Source: Sipunculus nudus (Eukaryota; Annelida; Sipuncula; Golfingiida; Sipunculidae). From it: a stretch of 64,000 bases of DNA. Each line of letters starts with the position of its first letter. The stretch's first letter is position 1. The position numbers were made by a program, and so were the translations under genes. The notes under the pieces are model-generated. The model saw only the letters and a program-made list of their open reading frames with translations. It searched no databases and was not told where the DNA came from. Positions 53,001 to 57,091 of the stretch are shown piece by piece. The stretch is taken from NCBI GenBank assembly GCA_026874595.1, contig CM049306.1, forward strand, positions 32,936,019 to 33,000,018. Direction: 5' to 3'.

Positions 53001-56000
53001 CAATCACCATGTAACATATTGTATACATCAAGCTAGTGTTATAAATGCAGTTTGCAAGAGCTCAGCTCCCCAGCTTCAGCTCTTAGTTCCTTAAATTCGG
53101 CATACAGCTAGATGTCTCCAAAATCCCCTACCATGCCAAGAATTTGGTCACTAGGACTTAATACCTTCAAGATATTAATGAAAAACCTCATTTTTCCATT
53201 AAAAACCCATTGTTACACTTCAAGACTGCCTAATATCAAAACCACTGATCTGACTTTAATCATAAATAATATACATATTTTTCATTCTCTATGCACATGC
53301 CAGAATGATGTCAGTATTGTTTTAAGTTATGGGCCCAAACATAATGCACTTTGTAAAAATCAAGAAATATATTTACTCCCTTAACAAGGGGATTGCTGAA
53401 GCTAGAGATTTTTTGTCAGGGATGTAACATTATTTAATCAAGATTCAATTGAATACCCAAAATTAGTTCTGAATTTTTCAAATTTTATAAGTTATTAGTA
53501 TAAATGTAAAATTAGTAACTTAAATTTTGCCCAACTTTGACCATGGCACATTTGTTTCCTGTGAGCACTGTTGATATAATTTTCATATCATGCACACATA
53601 AGGATTTCAGCTTTTAAGTTTAGAAAGCTGAAAGAAATTGGCCAAAAATTGTAGCTTTTATTAATGTTTTTATGAGACCCTGTCAGACTTTGGCTCTCTC
53701 CAGCCCCTCTTGAGTCACCTGTATGTTGACCTTGTTGAACTTTCAGCAAATTATGCATGCTTGAGACGAGGCATACAGGGAATCCAGGCAGCTTATGGCC
53801 AGCCACAGTTGATCCAGGTGTCCAACCCAACTCATCTAGTAGTTTTAACCAACTACATACAATAAACAATAAATTAATAAATTTTTATTGGTTTTTAATA
53901 AAAAATTAATGAAAAATAGAAAAGGAATTTGTTAGTTTATTATAACAGGAAATTAACTTGCAGTTACTGATGATATAAGAATCTTGTATCGATGGATAGA
54001 ATGTCACGTATTCCAAATAACACCATGCAGTCACCTATGGTATTTTTCAGTTCAATTTTAATGATAAAGAAGTAAATCATATCATTCATTACTAATCATT
54101 AGGGATCATATGATGGAAATTAATGATAGACAAAGATGCAGTTGATAATATTAATCTAGATTCCTACTGTGTCTAGTGTGTACATTGATGTGAAATTAGT
54201 CCAAAATGAATTTATTACAGTTATTTTTTAATATAAATAAAAGCCATAAAACCAGGTACTTATGATCATTATTTAAATGTGTGAATTTTGTATATTCTGG
54301 ATTCTCAACATCATTGTTTGGTGAAAACTGAATAAATACCAGACATGGTGCAAATACTTTGTAATTGTATTTAAATATGAATATGATTATGTACTCCATT
54401 ATAAAATTTCTTGCATAAAGAATGGGAATTCAGGTAAAAATGAAAGTATGTGAATACCAGTGCAAATACTTTCAAAATGTATTCATGAATGCATTCATGA
54501 ATAAATTCTTTAATATTATTTTAATAATCATTTCAGTTATATTTCATTTTAAAAAATCATATGATTCTCTTATTATTTTTAATAAAAATTATATTTGGGA
54601 CAATATATGTAATTTTTTTTAATTAATAGTTAAACCCTTATATTATATATTCTGCTTATAAGTTATATTGCCAAGTCAAAATCTGTGTGACAATAGTACT
54701 CCATTTGTTAATAAAATAAATGAAATCAATCCTCTTCCCTGTCTCCAAAGGTACTATCAAAATCATACATAAGATAAACAACAACAACTCGTATTACAGC
54801 TTATATTTATTACCACACAAAACCAGCATGTGCCTCATTTCTAAATAATATTTTTTTATCATATATAACAGCTGAGCGTCGTGACCCATAGGTCCCTTGT
54901 TTTTGCAATGCCTGCAGATATTAGCCTGATTTTTGGTGTGTGGCTGGATCATGACCAGTTACAGATGGACTTTGCGTTTTGTTCCGTATGACGGCCAAAG
55001 AACAGAAAATTTCAAGCAAATAGAAATTTTCATGATAAATTCACATGTTCGGAATTTTTTTCACAATGCTTGCAGATATTGACCTGATTTATTGTACCTC
55101 ACCAGATCATGACCTGTTACAGATTGAGTTAGCGTTTTGTCACAGTTGTCTTTCTTTTAACCGTAAGACAGCTCCTGAACATAGAAATTTCTTTAAAATT
55201 GAAATTTTCATGAGAAATGCAAATGTAAGGCCTTTTTTCGCAATGCTTGCAGATATTGGCCTAATTTTTGGTGTGTGGGTGCATAATGACAACTTACAGA
55301 TCAAGTTCGCATTTTGTCCTGGTTCACCTACTTTTGACCATAGGACAGCTCCTAGACATAGAAAATTTTACAAACTTTAACAAATATTTCTAATTTGCTC
55401 CAGGCAGGGGCATTCATGTTGTTCTGACACATCTAGTTTTCTATATTTTACACCTTTTTTCCCCTATTATCTATAGAGACTTTCAGATGAAGCAGTCTGT
55501 CCATTAATAGGTACAGATCATAACTGTTAGACCTTGAAATTTCTGACTGTGCATCCAGGGAGGTCCTATTTCCTAGGAAACCTTAAATTAGGTCATGGTG
55601 ACTCATATTTTGTGAAATTTAGGCTGAAAACATGATTTTTAGCACCCAGACAGTTCAATGGGGCAAAAATTGTATCTGCTAGGCCCAGAATCTTCTTAGG
55701 GAGGTCTTGGGCAATCACCGTGGAAACCTAAAATTAGGTCATGGTGACCTATATAACTAGGCCCCCAGACAGTCAGACATGGTACAAAACTTTACTGATG
55801 GACCTAGAATCTTCTTTCTTGACATCAAGAGATGTCATTAAAAATGTGCATGGTCATAGCTCCTTGACTGCATAGAGGTTAGATTTCATGGGAATGGCTA
55901 GACATATTATCATGAAACTTTTTCTTCTTGTTGATTTTGACGAACTTTATTTGGAACAGTTGAATGGGGATACCACCTACAAATGATGACATTAAGATGA

Positions 56001-56157
56001 TATAAATCCCTTTGTGAATGTCTTCCTAGTCAGCTGAGCATCATGACCCTTTGGTCACTTGTTGATAATGATCAGGTATGTATAACAATGTGTTTTTGTA
56101 TCACAGGTACACTCAGGGTTCCAGCTCACCAAAAGACATGTTGATCTTGATAGACCG
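13204..56157 (+). CDS. CACNA2D: Voltage-gated calcium channel alpha2/delta subunit, internal exons (partial gene)
   Basis: This entry spans seven exons; the exact exons are listed separately. The protein is the extracellular, membrane-anchored auxiliary subunit of Cav1/Cav2 calcium channels, which raises channel surface density and shapes gating. The recognised segment has the coiled N-terminal region, the VWA-N region (ending in DLYDVRRRPWYTQG) and the start of the VWA domain (SPKDMLILID). DLYDVRRRPWY and SPKDMLILID match alpha2delta-1/2 more closely than alpha2delta-3/4. Intron phases agree throughout: 0,0,0,1,1,2, and phase 2 at both open ends. The sizes of the six internal introns are about 0.5, 19.8, 10.9, 1.9, 5.0 and 4.2 kb. 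The start codon, signal peptide exon, MIDAS serines, Cache domains, delta peptide and C-terminus are not in view. Confidence 0.93.
13786..13902 (+). CDS. CACNA2D: CACNA2D exon 2 of those seen
   Basis: The acceptor is TATGTTTTCAG and the donor GTAGGA. The exon has 39 codons in phase 0 at both ends. It reads TYQENEKYVTLAKVNGSILV, then a helix with KEMSEKLEQLL and KMKALK. It aligns with the vertebrate segment that runs from YQ(D/E)LY, through the VEIAARDIEKLL helix, to the KAL end. The intron before it is only 500 bp. Confidence 0.92.
14020..14560. repeat. Minisatellite of about 50-60 bp units with higher-order repeat
   Basis: TTGGAGACTGAACTCC followed by AGATGGAAAGTACATTTC recurs at irregular spacing of about 50-60 bp across this stretch. 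A larger block containing AGTGGTAGAGTACATTCAGG appears twice (about 14104 and 14295). It lies in the intron just after the second exon. The open frames on both strands here are products of the repeat. Confidence 0.8.
14561..16035. other. Intronic DNA, nothing recognised
   Basis: AT-rich sequence with no exon-like similarity, no tRNA box pattern and no complete repeat signature. The open stretch 15260-15556 on the other strand has no family resemblance. Confidence 0.6.
16036..16350 (+). repeat. Family A 3'-end fragment (degenerate)
   Basis: The segment from GGTCAGGTCACAAAATATT through CTTTATCTCCATTTGATATT to a decayed tail (AGCTTAGCAACTTGACCCAAGTGTACC) matches the 3' part of copy A4 (about 35930-36144). 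It also matches the fragment at about 23270-23405. Confidence 0.7.
16351..17108. other. Intronic DNA, nothing recognised
   Basis: No exon or complete element is seen. A TA dinucleotide run lies at about 17051-17061. Confidence 0.6.
17109..17510 (+). repeat. Hairpin-headed repeat with GGTCAAAGGTCA units
   Basis: The head has an inverted pair, TTATCCCCTT and AAGGGATAA, around a smaller hairpin CCTTGCAACTAAGTTGCAGG. CCGTCTGTCCATCTG microsatellite sequence follows. Two units ending in GGGTCAAAGGTCAAGGCCAC (17333) and a more decayed one (about 17470) come after that. The same unit type occurs inside family A copies A2 and A6. Confidence 0.65.
17511..18904. other. Intronic DNA, mostly featureless
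   Basis: No exon is recognised. A small hairpin head, CTGCATTCTAATGAATGCAG, followed by GCCTCCACC lies at about 18859-18890, directly before the LINE. It may be the head of another repeat into which the LINE inserted. Confidence 0.55.
18905..20805 (-). mobile_element. 5'-truncated CR1/L2-type LINE, decayed
   Basis: Read on the minus strand, the pieces of a non-LTR reverse transcriptase appear in order. They are DQKKLFNIVQGV (about 20790), HFRPVSNLPFLSKVVERIV, RT motif A LDLSAAFD (about 20139-20162), motif B GVPQGSVLGPILF (about 19980), motif C YADD (19879-19890), then LNSNKTELMVL, HWLPVKHQIDFK and the C-terminal SYGDCTFAVAALKLWNQLP. A frame change lies between about 20280 and 20073, an in-frame TGA near 19828, and another shift near 19280. 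The endonuclease part is missing. The minus-strand 3' end is an ATTATTATAA-type short repeat (about 18905-18918), typical of CR1/L2. Confidence 0.92.
19038..20690 (-). pseudogene. Reverse transcriptase ORF remnants of the LINE
   Basis: Four open pieces (20687-20280, 20073-19828, 19827-19177 and 19289-19038) belong to one former reading frame. The two middle ones are in the same frame and separated by a single TGA before MAAVQRCI, where many relatives have a sense codon. The catalytic aspartates of motifs A and C are still encoded, but the frame breaks and missing N-terminus make the copy inactive. Confidence 0.88.
20806..23199. other. Intronic DNA, nothing recognised
   Basis: No alpha2delta exon and no complete mobile element is recognised. 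The open stretch 21376-21666 encodes no family I can name and lacks clear splice signals in frame. Base composition is like the other introns. Confidence 0.55.
23200..23405 (+). repeat. Family A 3'-end fragment
   Basis: ACAATGGCCTTTATTACC through CTTTATCTGCATTTGATGTT, then AACAGTGACCCATGGGTTCCTTG, is the 3' end of family A. It matches 16036-16350 and 35930-36144. No head is seen. Confidence 0.72.
23406..24120. other. Intronic DNA, nothing recognised
   Basis: No exon or repeat signature was recognised. The stretch ends in a short T-run, where the next family A copy begins. Confidence 0.6.
24121..26758 (+). repeat. Family A repeat copy A3, complete
   Basis: It begins at a T-run with AGCTCAGCTGACTATAAG and its inverted partner AGTCATCTGAGCT. 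A GTCC/GTGCGTCT microsatellite follows at 24166-24230. Two diverged internal modules of about 700 bp come next, each with the CCAAAATTTGGCAT...ATGTC and ACTGCCTAATATCAAAAC landmarks. The tail is GAGCGCCATGACCCAAGGGTCCCTTG. Over its whole 2.6 kb it parallels copy A9 at 52289-54899 with only scattered differences, so the two are young or closely related copies. No protein gene is present. Confidence 0.85.
26766..27690 (-). mobile_element. Family B Helitron-like element, copy B3, inverted
   Basis: On the minus strand the head is ATTGTATCCGCCAAAAC (27690 down). The 3' terminal hairpin lies at about 26777-26795, and the element ends CTAA (26769-26766). This is the only inverted family B copy and the only one ending CTAA rather than CTAG; both fit CTRR. 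Its 3' end sits only 7 bases after the tail of family A copy A3. The palindromes inside have decayed to GGTGGTGCCACC and GGTGGTGCTACC. Confidence 0.8.
27691..28150. repeat. Fragment of another GTCC-type repeat
   Basis: AAAAGAGGGAGGACTACTAAA followed by CTGTCTTTCCATCTGTCC resembles the head at about 4829. A few hundred bases later comes CAGGTGGCGCCACAT (11 of 12 bases of the shared palindrome) at about 27961-27974. It is too degraded to bound. Confidence 0.45.
28151..29050 (+). repeat. Family D repeat, one copy inserted in another
   Basis: The head motif GAACCTGTGAGCTTATGCGATGG plus GTCC/GTGTC microsatellite occurs at 28153 (degenerate) and again at 28348. The second begins in a T-run (GCATTTTTAGC) at the point where the first copy's body is interrupted, so it looks nested. 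The body has CAGGAGCTAGCATCACCAAAT and TTTTGGCTGAGTTA landmarks and one exact GGTGGCGCCACC at 28813-28824. No protein gene is present. Confidence 0.7.
29051..29399. repeat. Decayed family D body
   Basis: TTTTTGGCTGAGTTACGGGAAGCTGAACTTAG at about 29163-29192 repeats the unit seen at about 28986 and 28671. The spacing suggests three to four diverged units of about 180-310 bp. Confidence 0.55.
29400..29880. repeat. Minisatellite in two alternating units
   Basis: TAGCTTTGGCAGACTGCC recurs at about 29468, 29537, 29648 and 29713. GGTCAAGAGTTCACTCAGTG recurs at about 29576, 29607, 29751 and 29784, partly in tandem at about 31 bp. The two units alternate, which points to higher-order tandem expansion. 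Confidence 0.85.
29881..30374. other. Intronic DNA with decayed repeat traces
   Basis: GGCAGGTGTTGCCACCTAC at about 29990 is a mutated form of the shared GGTGGCGCCACC palindrome. Nothing else is recognised. Confidence 0.5.
30375..31151 (+). repeat. Family D repeat copy ending at CTAG
   Basis: The head TAGCAAACCTGTGAGCTTATGCGATGG follows a T-run. The body shares AACAGCTGGAGTTATCATCACC with the copy at 28151. The stretch closes with CCATAGGGGGAGC and CATTCTAG (CTAG at 31148-31151) followed by TT, the same terminal pattern as families B and C. That the CTAG end belongs to this head is inferred. Confidence 0.6.
31152..33709. other. Intronic DNA, nothing recognised
   Basis: AT-rich sequence with no exon, repeat head or tail recognised. 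Open stretches such as 32289-32483 and 32608-32853 have no family resemblance. It ends in the acceptor of the third exon. Confidence 0.6.
33710..33775 (+). CDS. CACNA2D: CACNA2D exon 3 of those seen
   Basis: The acceptor is TTTATTTCAG and the donor GTAAGT. The exon has 22 codons in phase 0 at both ends, reading KSASKAEELAAKHKW then DKNLKKE. It continues the KAL end of the previous exon and aligns with the short helix that precedes VVYYNAK in vertebrate alpha2delta-1. The intron before it is 19.8 kb and the one after 10.9 kb. Confidence 0.9.
33776..34228. other. Intronic DNA with a G-run
   Basis: A T-run followed by a run of about a dozen G lies at about 33910-33930. Nothing else is recognised before the next family A head. 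Confidence 0.6.
34229..36144 (+). repeat. Family A repeat copy A4, complete
   Basis: The head hairpin is AGCTCAGCTGACTATAAG / AGTCATCTGAGCT, with a GTCC microsatellite at 34276-34312. The first internal module is like those of A3 and A9. The second half is different and AT-rich, matching the 3' fragments at 16036 and 23200. The tail is GCTGAGCACAGTGACCCATAGGTCCCTTG. A run of 28 G is inside. Confidence 0.8.
35043..35070 (+). repeat. Uninterrupted run of 28 G
   Basis: Twenty-eight consecutive G follow CC on the + strand. In the transcript this would be G-rich RNA able to form quadruplexes. Similar but shorter G or C runs occur inside other family A copies. The exact length may be affected by sequencing or assembly. 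Confidence 0.85.
36145..36953. other. Intronic DNA with a diverged tandem pair
   Basis: TTTTGAATGACTCAATATTTTTCCATGAAA (about 36539) and TTTTGAACCACTCAGTATATTTCAATGAAA (about 36675) are two diverged units about 136 bp apart, each followed by an ATATCTCAAG-type segment. No gene is seen. Confidence 0.6.
36954..37684. mobile_element. Inverted-repeat element of about 730 bp
   Basis: The left end, AATACAGTGCAACCTGTGTTATAAGACCACC, and the right end, GGTGGTCTTACAACACAGGTTTCACTGTATT, are imperfect inverted repeats of about 31 bp. A further copy of the arm sequence (AATACAGGGGAACCTGTCTGAAAGACCAC) lies inside at about 37508. This looks like a MITE or a fold-back element, perhaps one copy inserted in another. 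No protein gene is present. Confidence 0.75.
37685..39018. other. Intronic DNA, nothing recognised
   Basis: No exon or repeat signature is recognised. It ends with a T-run and the head of family A copy A5. Confidence 0.6.
39019..40890 (+). repeat. Family A repeat copy A5, interrupted, tail missing
   Basis: The head is AGCTCAGCTGACTTTAGTCAACTGAGCT. The body runs up to CCAGAAATTATGTCAGCATTGTTTC at 39377 and resumes after 40545 with GTTATGTGCAAGCATAATGCATTTTG, exactly the next landmark in A3 and A9. Family B copy B4 lies between. No family A tail was found at the right end, so the 3' end is approximate. Confidence 0.75.
39378..40545 (+). mobile_element. Family B Helitron-like element, copy B4
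   Basis: The head ATTGTATCCGCCAAAATG carries the GTTTTGCGGA hairpin. Four exact GGTGGCGCCACC palindromes lie at 39689, 39837, 39966 and 40243. The 3' hairpin GTAGTTGCTTGCCGACTAC (about 40516-40534) is followed by CCATATT and CTAG at 40542-40545. It is 1168 bp and is nested in family A copy A5. Confidence 0.82.
40891..41291. other. Intronic DNA, nothing recognised
   Basis: No gene or clear repeat signature is seen between the end of A5 and the degenerate head of A6. Confidence 0.55.
41611..42647 (+). mobile_element. Family C Helitron-like element with five 180-bp units
   Basis: The head TTTTATGCCCCCGCCAC pairs with GTGGCTGGGGCAT and is followed by CCGTC/CTTCC microsatellite. Five tandem units start at 41715, 41894, 42074, 42254 and 42434, giving periods of 179, 180, 180 and 180. 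Each holds TGTACGGACTTTTTTTCGC and TGCAGATATTGGCCTGA. The end is GGAGGGGGCAT (inverted to the head's ATGCCCCC), GTGTCGTTCTGGCAC (short hairpin), AT and CTAG (42644-42647) followed by TT. No protein gene is present. Confidence 0.8.
42648..43207. promoter_or_regulatory. GC-richer segment with CCAAT and GC boxes
   Basis: Within the inserted DNA there are CCAAT motifs (GTCCAATCA at 42649, GAGCCAATCA near 42704, and ATTGGCTG in reverse near 43087) and a GC box (GGGCGGAGCC near 43041). Several CpGs are retained, in contrast to the surrounding AT-rich intron. The combination resembles a promoter or enhancer. No TATA box, start site or downstream exon is evident, so function is speculative. Confidence 0.3.
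43673..44691. other. Intronic DNA, nothing recognised
   Basis: There is a short duplicated motif (ACAGATACAGATTATGCATGCAGACTATG and relatives near 44150-44210). Otherwise it is plain AT-rich sequence up to the acceptor TGACATCACAG. Confidence 0.6.
44692..44821 (+). CDS. CACNA2D: CACNA2D exon 4 of those seen
   Basis: The acceptor is ACATCACAG and the donor GTAAGT at 44822. It enters in phase 0 and leaves with one base over. Its 43 codons begin DVVYQKAKEVNTSGDGW and end VNFNMSSVHIPVEIFDGG after joining. VVYYNAK and the V-HIPT-I-Y-G pattern are hallmarks of alpha2delta at this position. Two possible N-glycosylation sequons (NTS and NMS) fit an extracellular domain. The spacer between the two landmarks is shorter than in vertebrate alpha2delta-1. 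Confidence 0.95.
44827..45140 (+). repeat. 5'-truncated tRNA-type SINE copy
   Basis: CTCTGGGAGGTTGTGAATTAAG...ACTCAGCCG and GGAAGGCTGTGCCCCCAGCTG match the SINE at 46122 in the same order, and CTGTCATGTAGTC near 45112 matches 46577. The 5' half with the A box is missing. The copy begins within a few bases of the splice donor of the exon before it. Confidence 0.65.
45141..46121. other. Intronic DNA with one protein-like minus-strand reading frame
   Basis: A G-run lies near 45271. On the minus strand 45792-45523 is open for 89 codons (MFSDISLLHKLGIHEPNVNS... to ...LDRCCGPGDTLSPTR). Its composition is less AT-biased than neighbouring chance frames. I do not recognise the family. It could be a fragment of a mobile element or retrocopy, or chance. 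Confidence 0.35.
46122..46605 (+). repeat. tRNA-derived SINE interrupted by an inverted-repeat element
   Basis: The first 72 bases look like a tRNA: an A-box-like TGGCTCAGGGGT at 46130-46141 and a B-box-like AGTTTGATTCT at 46173-46183. Downstream sequence (AGCCCTCACCCAAGGTGAG, GGAAAGGCTGTGCCC) is shared with the copy at 44827. The two stop matching at 46263 and match again from about 46511 (CCCAGTTAC against CCCAGCTGTGTTAC). Lack of a clear acceptor stem and the shared non-tRNA body argue against a functional tRNA gene. Confidence 0.7.
46264..46511. mobile_element. Inverted-repeat element nested in the SINE
   Basis: GTGTTTCCATGTG at 46321-46333 is inverted as CACATGGAAACAC at about 46499-46511. 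GCGTGAACT (about 46343) is inverted as AGTTCACGC (about 46437). A further CATTTCCATGTGTGCG lies at 46276. The sister SINE lacks this whole block. It is probably a MITE of 190-250 bp; the left boundary is uncertain. Confidence 0.6.
46743..46874 (+). CDS. CACNA2D: CACNA2D exon 5 of those seen
   Basis: The acceptor is TTTGTTTTCAG and the donor GTATGT. It enters after a split GAG codon and leaves with one base over. It reads NGILNGLQWSGGLDEVW, then a stretch with EDKNLLWQYFGSQKGF and RSYPG after joining. W-x-x-x-LDEVF...DPSLLWQ-FGS..G..R.YP is the most conserved block before the VWA domain of all alpha2delta proteins. This is among the clearest exons. Confidence 0.97.
46875..47449. other. Intronic DNA, nothing recognised
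   Basis: There is an (AT)n microsatellite at about 47144-47164. No gene or repeat end is recognised. Confidence 0.6.
47450..48652 (+). repeat. Two truncated family A copies in series (A7a, A7b)
   Basis: A decayed head and GTCTGTCTGTCTGT microsatellite at about 47460-47490 are followed by the CTGAAATTTGGCATACTGTTAGATGTCCCCAAGATCTC landmark. The body stops at a new head, AGCTCAGTCATCTGAGTTATAG, at 47928, with its own short microsatellite and body. A DR1-type pair, AGGTCATAGGTCA, lies at 48284-48296. No tails are present. Confidence 0.65.
48653..48825 (+). repeat. Family D copy, 5' part (split)
   Basis: AACAAACCTGTAAGCTTGTGCAATG followed by the GCAGGAGCTAGCATCACCAAATTTTATGC landmark is the start of a family D element. 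It breaks off in a T-run, where family A copy A8 begins, and continues at 51309. Confidence 0.7.
48826..51308 (+). repeat. Family A repeat copy A8, nested in family D
   Basis: The head is AGCCAAGCTGAGTTTAAGTCATCTGAGCT and the tail TCAGCTGAGTGCCGAGACCCACAGTTCTTAG. The flanks on either side (family D sequence ending in TTTGTTTT and resuming TTTGCTCTCTGCATTTA) join to a continuous family D element. The body carries an AG run at about 49741-49754 and a further inverted-repeat element at 50016-50441. It is old by its divergence. Confidence 0.75.
50016..50441. mobile_element. MITE of 426 bp with ACTGTGGTT ends
   Basis: TACTGTGGTTTGCTT at the left is inverted at the right as AAGCCAACCACAGTA, 14 of 15 bases. 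Inside, both ends carry CGCGATATTCGCAG- and TGCGAAAATTGAGC-type sequence, extending a weak inverted similarity. The element has no protein gene. The terminal pattern suggests a cut-and-paste (hAT-like) non-autonomous element; no clear target duplication was identified. Confidence 0.75.
51309..51550 (+). repeat. Family D copy, 3' part (split)
   Basis: TTTAAATTTTATAGGGGAAAAGC and the AACAGCTGGA landmark continue the family D element begun at 48653. The element decays after about 51550. Confidence 0.65.
51551..51883. other. Intronic DNA before exon 6
   Basis: No repeat or exon is recognised. It ends with the acceptor GGTTTTTGTAG. Confidence 0.6.
51884..51941 (+). CDS. CACNA2D: CACNA2D exon 6 of those seen
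   Basis: The acceptor is TTTTTGTAG and the donor GTAAGA. The exon enters after one base of a split codon (G/CA, Ala) and leaves after two (TG/G, Trp). It encodes KKWQQRGPVDLYDVRRRP. DLYDVRRRPW is diagnostic of alpha2delta-1/2-type proteins, directly before the VWA domain; alpha2delta-3/4 have a different sequence with CR-R-WYIQ here. Confidence 0.96.
51942..52201. other. Intronic DNA with a CA microsatellite
   Basis: There is a short imperfect (CA)n at about 52193-52214, adjoining the truncated left edge of a family C element. Confidence 0.6.
52202..55436 (+). mobile_element. Family C element, 5'-truncated and split by family A copy A9
   Basis: The left part (52215-52288) is the end of a 180-bp unit (CTCCTGAACATAGAAAATGTCATGAAAAATAG, TGTACAGACTTTTT). 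The right part (54900-55436) resumes with TTGCAATGCCTGCAGATATTAG, carries about three further units and ends GGCATTCATGTTGTTCTGACACAT CTAG followed by TT. The uninterrupted form, GACTTTTTTTCGCAATGCC, is seen repeatedly at 41611-42647. Confidence 0.8.
52289..54899 (+). repeat. Family A repeat copy A9, complete, nested in family C
   Basis: The head AGCTCAGCTGACTATAAG with partner AGTCATCTGAGCT is followed by a GTCC microsatellite at 52336-52367. Two internal modules follow, and the tail is CAGCTGAGCGTCGTGACCCATAGGTCCCTTG. It matches copy A3 along its whole length. The flanking family C sequence shows that the insertion point was inside a run of T. Confidence 0.9.
55437..56063 (+). repeat. Headless family A fragment with 337-bp-type units
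   Basis: TAGGTACAGATCATAACTGTTAGACC, GGGAGGTCCTATTTCCTAGGAAACC and AAATTAGGTCATGGTGACTC repeat with a second unit about 145 bp later. They resemble the units at 61.7-63.9 kb. The tail CAGCTGAGCATCATGACCCTTTGGTCACTTG ends at 56063. A perfect AGGTCA-TGG-TGACCT lies at 55736-55750. Confidence 0.65.
55736..55750. promoter_or_regulatory. Perfect estrogen-response-element-type palindrome
   Basis: AGGTCATGGTGACCT is an exact inverted repeat of AGGTCA with three-base spacing, the consensus known for steroid-type nuclear receptors. It occurs within a repeat unit. Near-matches occur in the same context at about 5417 (AGGTCACTGCGACCT), 47586 and 55594. Whether anything binds is not shown. Confidence 0.35.
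56107..56157 (+). CDS. CACNA2D: CACNA2D exon 7 of those seen (start of VWA domain)
   Basis: The acceptor is TGTATCACAG and the donor GTAAGT. It completes Trp, then reads YTQGSSSPKDMLILID, and ends with CG, the first two bases of a codon that must encode Arg. SPKDMLILVD is the first strand of the VWA domain, and its Asp is the first residue of the metal-binding DxSxS (MIDAS) motif. The two serines must come from the next exon, which is outside the window. Confidence 0.96.
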
Positions 56158-57091
56158 GTAAGTTGTGCACCTTGTGTCTACCTGACATTTTTAAGGAAAT
56201 TTAGTAATGTGACAGTTATTTTTAGCAGACATCAGTTTTATCTGAAACTTATAAAATAAAATGTATGCATTATTAAGCACCCCATCAGGGAGCTTATTTT
56301 TTTTTAGGGTGCTTTAATAAATGCTATCAGCTATCATATTATTCATCAGAATTGGACCAAATCATGCATTATTCATCAGTTTGAGTAATAGTAACCATTT
56401 AGCTTATGACCTTGACTTAAATTTCAAGGTCAAGTTACAGTAGACTTTGGACATCATCTGTTTGTTAGCCCAGTTGTTCTAATTTAGTGGAAGGCATACA
56501 CTAATAAATCTTTCGACCTTATTAACCTTTGGTCGACCTTGACCCATATTTGTGAAATTTATTAGCACTTTTGCATTTTCAGCAATGACTAAATATCATC
56601 AAAAAGAGGTGATTGGCGTATCTTGTTATGATTTCCTGAAATTATGTGACCGTAGGGCGCTCTATGTATTTGCATATACAGCTTTATCTAGTTTTTATGT
56701 CTTTGAAAGAACAACACACTATTTTACTGCAGTGTGACAGTCTATATGTACAACAATCACATAAAAATTTACATGTACTATGATCTTTAATATTTAGTTT
56801 AATTGTTTGTATCTTTATTATTTTAAGGACGTTTTAGTGTTTGTGAAACAAATGAACAACTGTTAAATGTGCTTGTGTTTTTTTTTGGACCAGGGTTTTA
56901 TAGGCTTCTTGTAATCGGGTTCTTTAGAAAATGATTATTACAGTAAAACATACTACAAGCCACTGCTACCATGCAACTTCTCAAGCTTCAAACCTTTGTT
57001 TCTTCCATATTTCCTTCTTTAGTATTTCTTCACCTGGTTTATGAATTTGTGCATGTCCACAAGATCAGACCTCTGGTTTTGTAGTCTTGTT
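56158..57091. other. Intronic DNA, little recognised
   Basis: A small hairpin, CTTGACTTAAATTTCAAGGTCAAG, lies near 56412. The open stretch 56552-56737 has no family resemblance. The next alpha2delta exon, which should begin with an SxS-type sequence, was not found here. Confidence 0.55.

Noticed and set aside
56158-57091. Next alpha2delta exon with the MIDAS serines
   Set aside because: No phase-matched acceptor followed by an SGS-type sequence could be found before the window ends.
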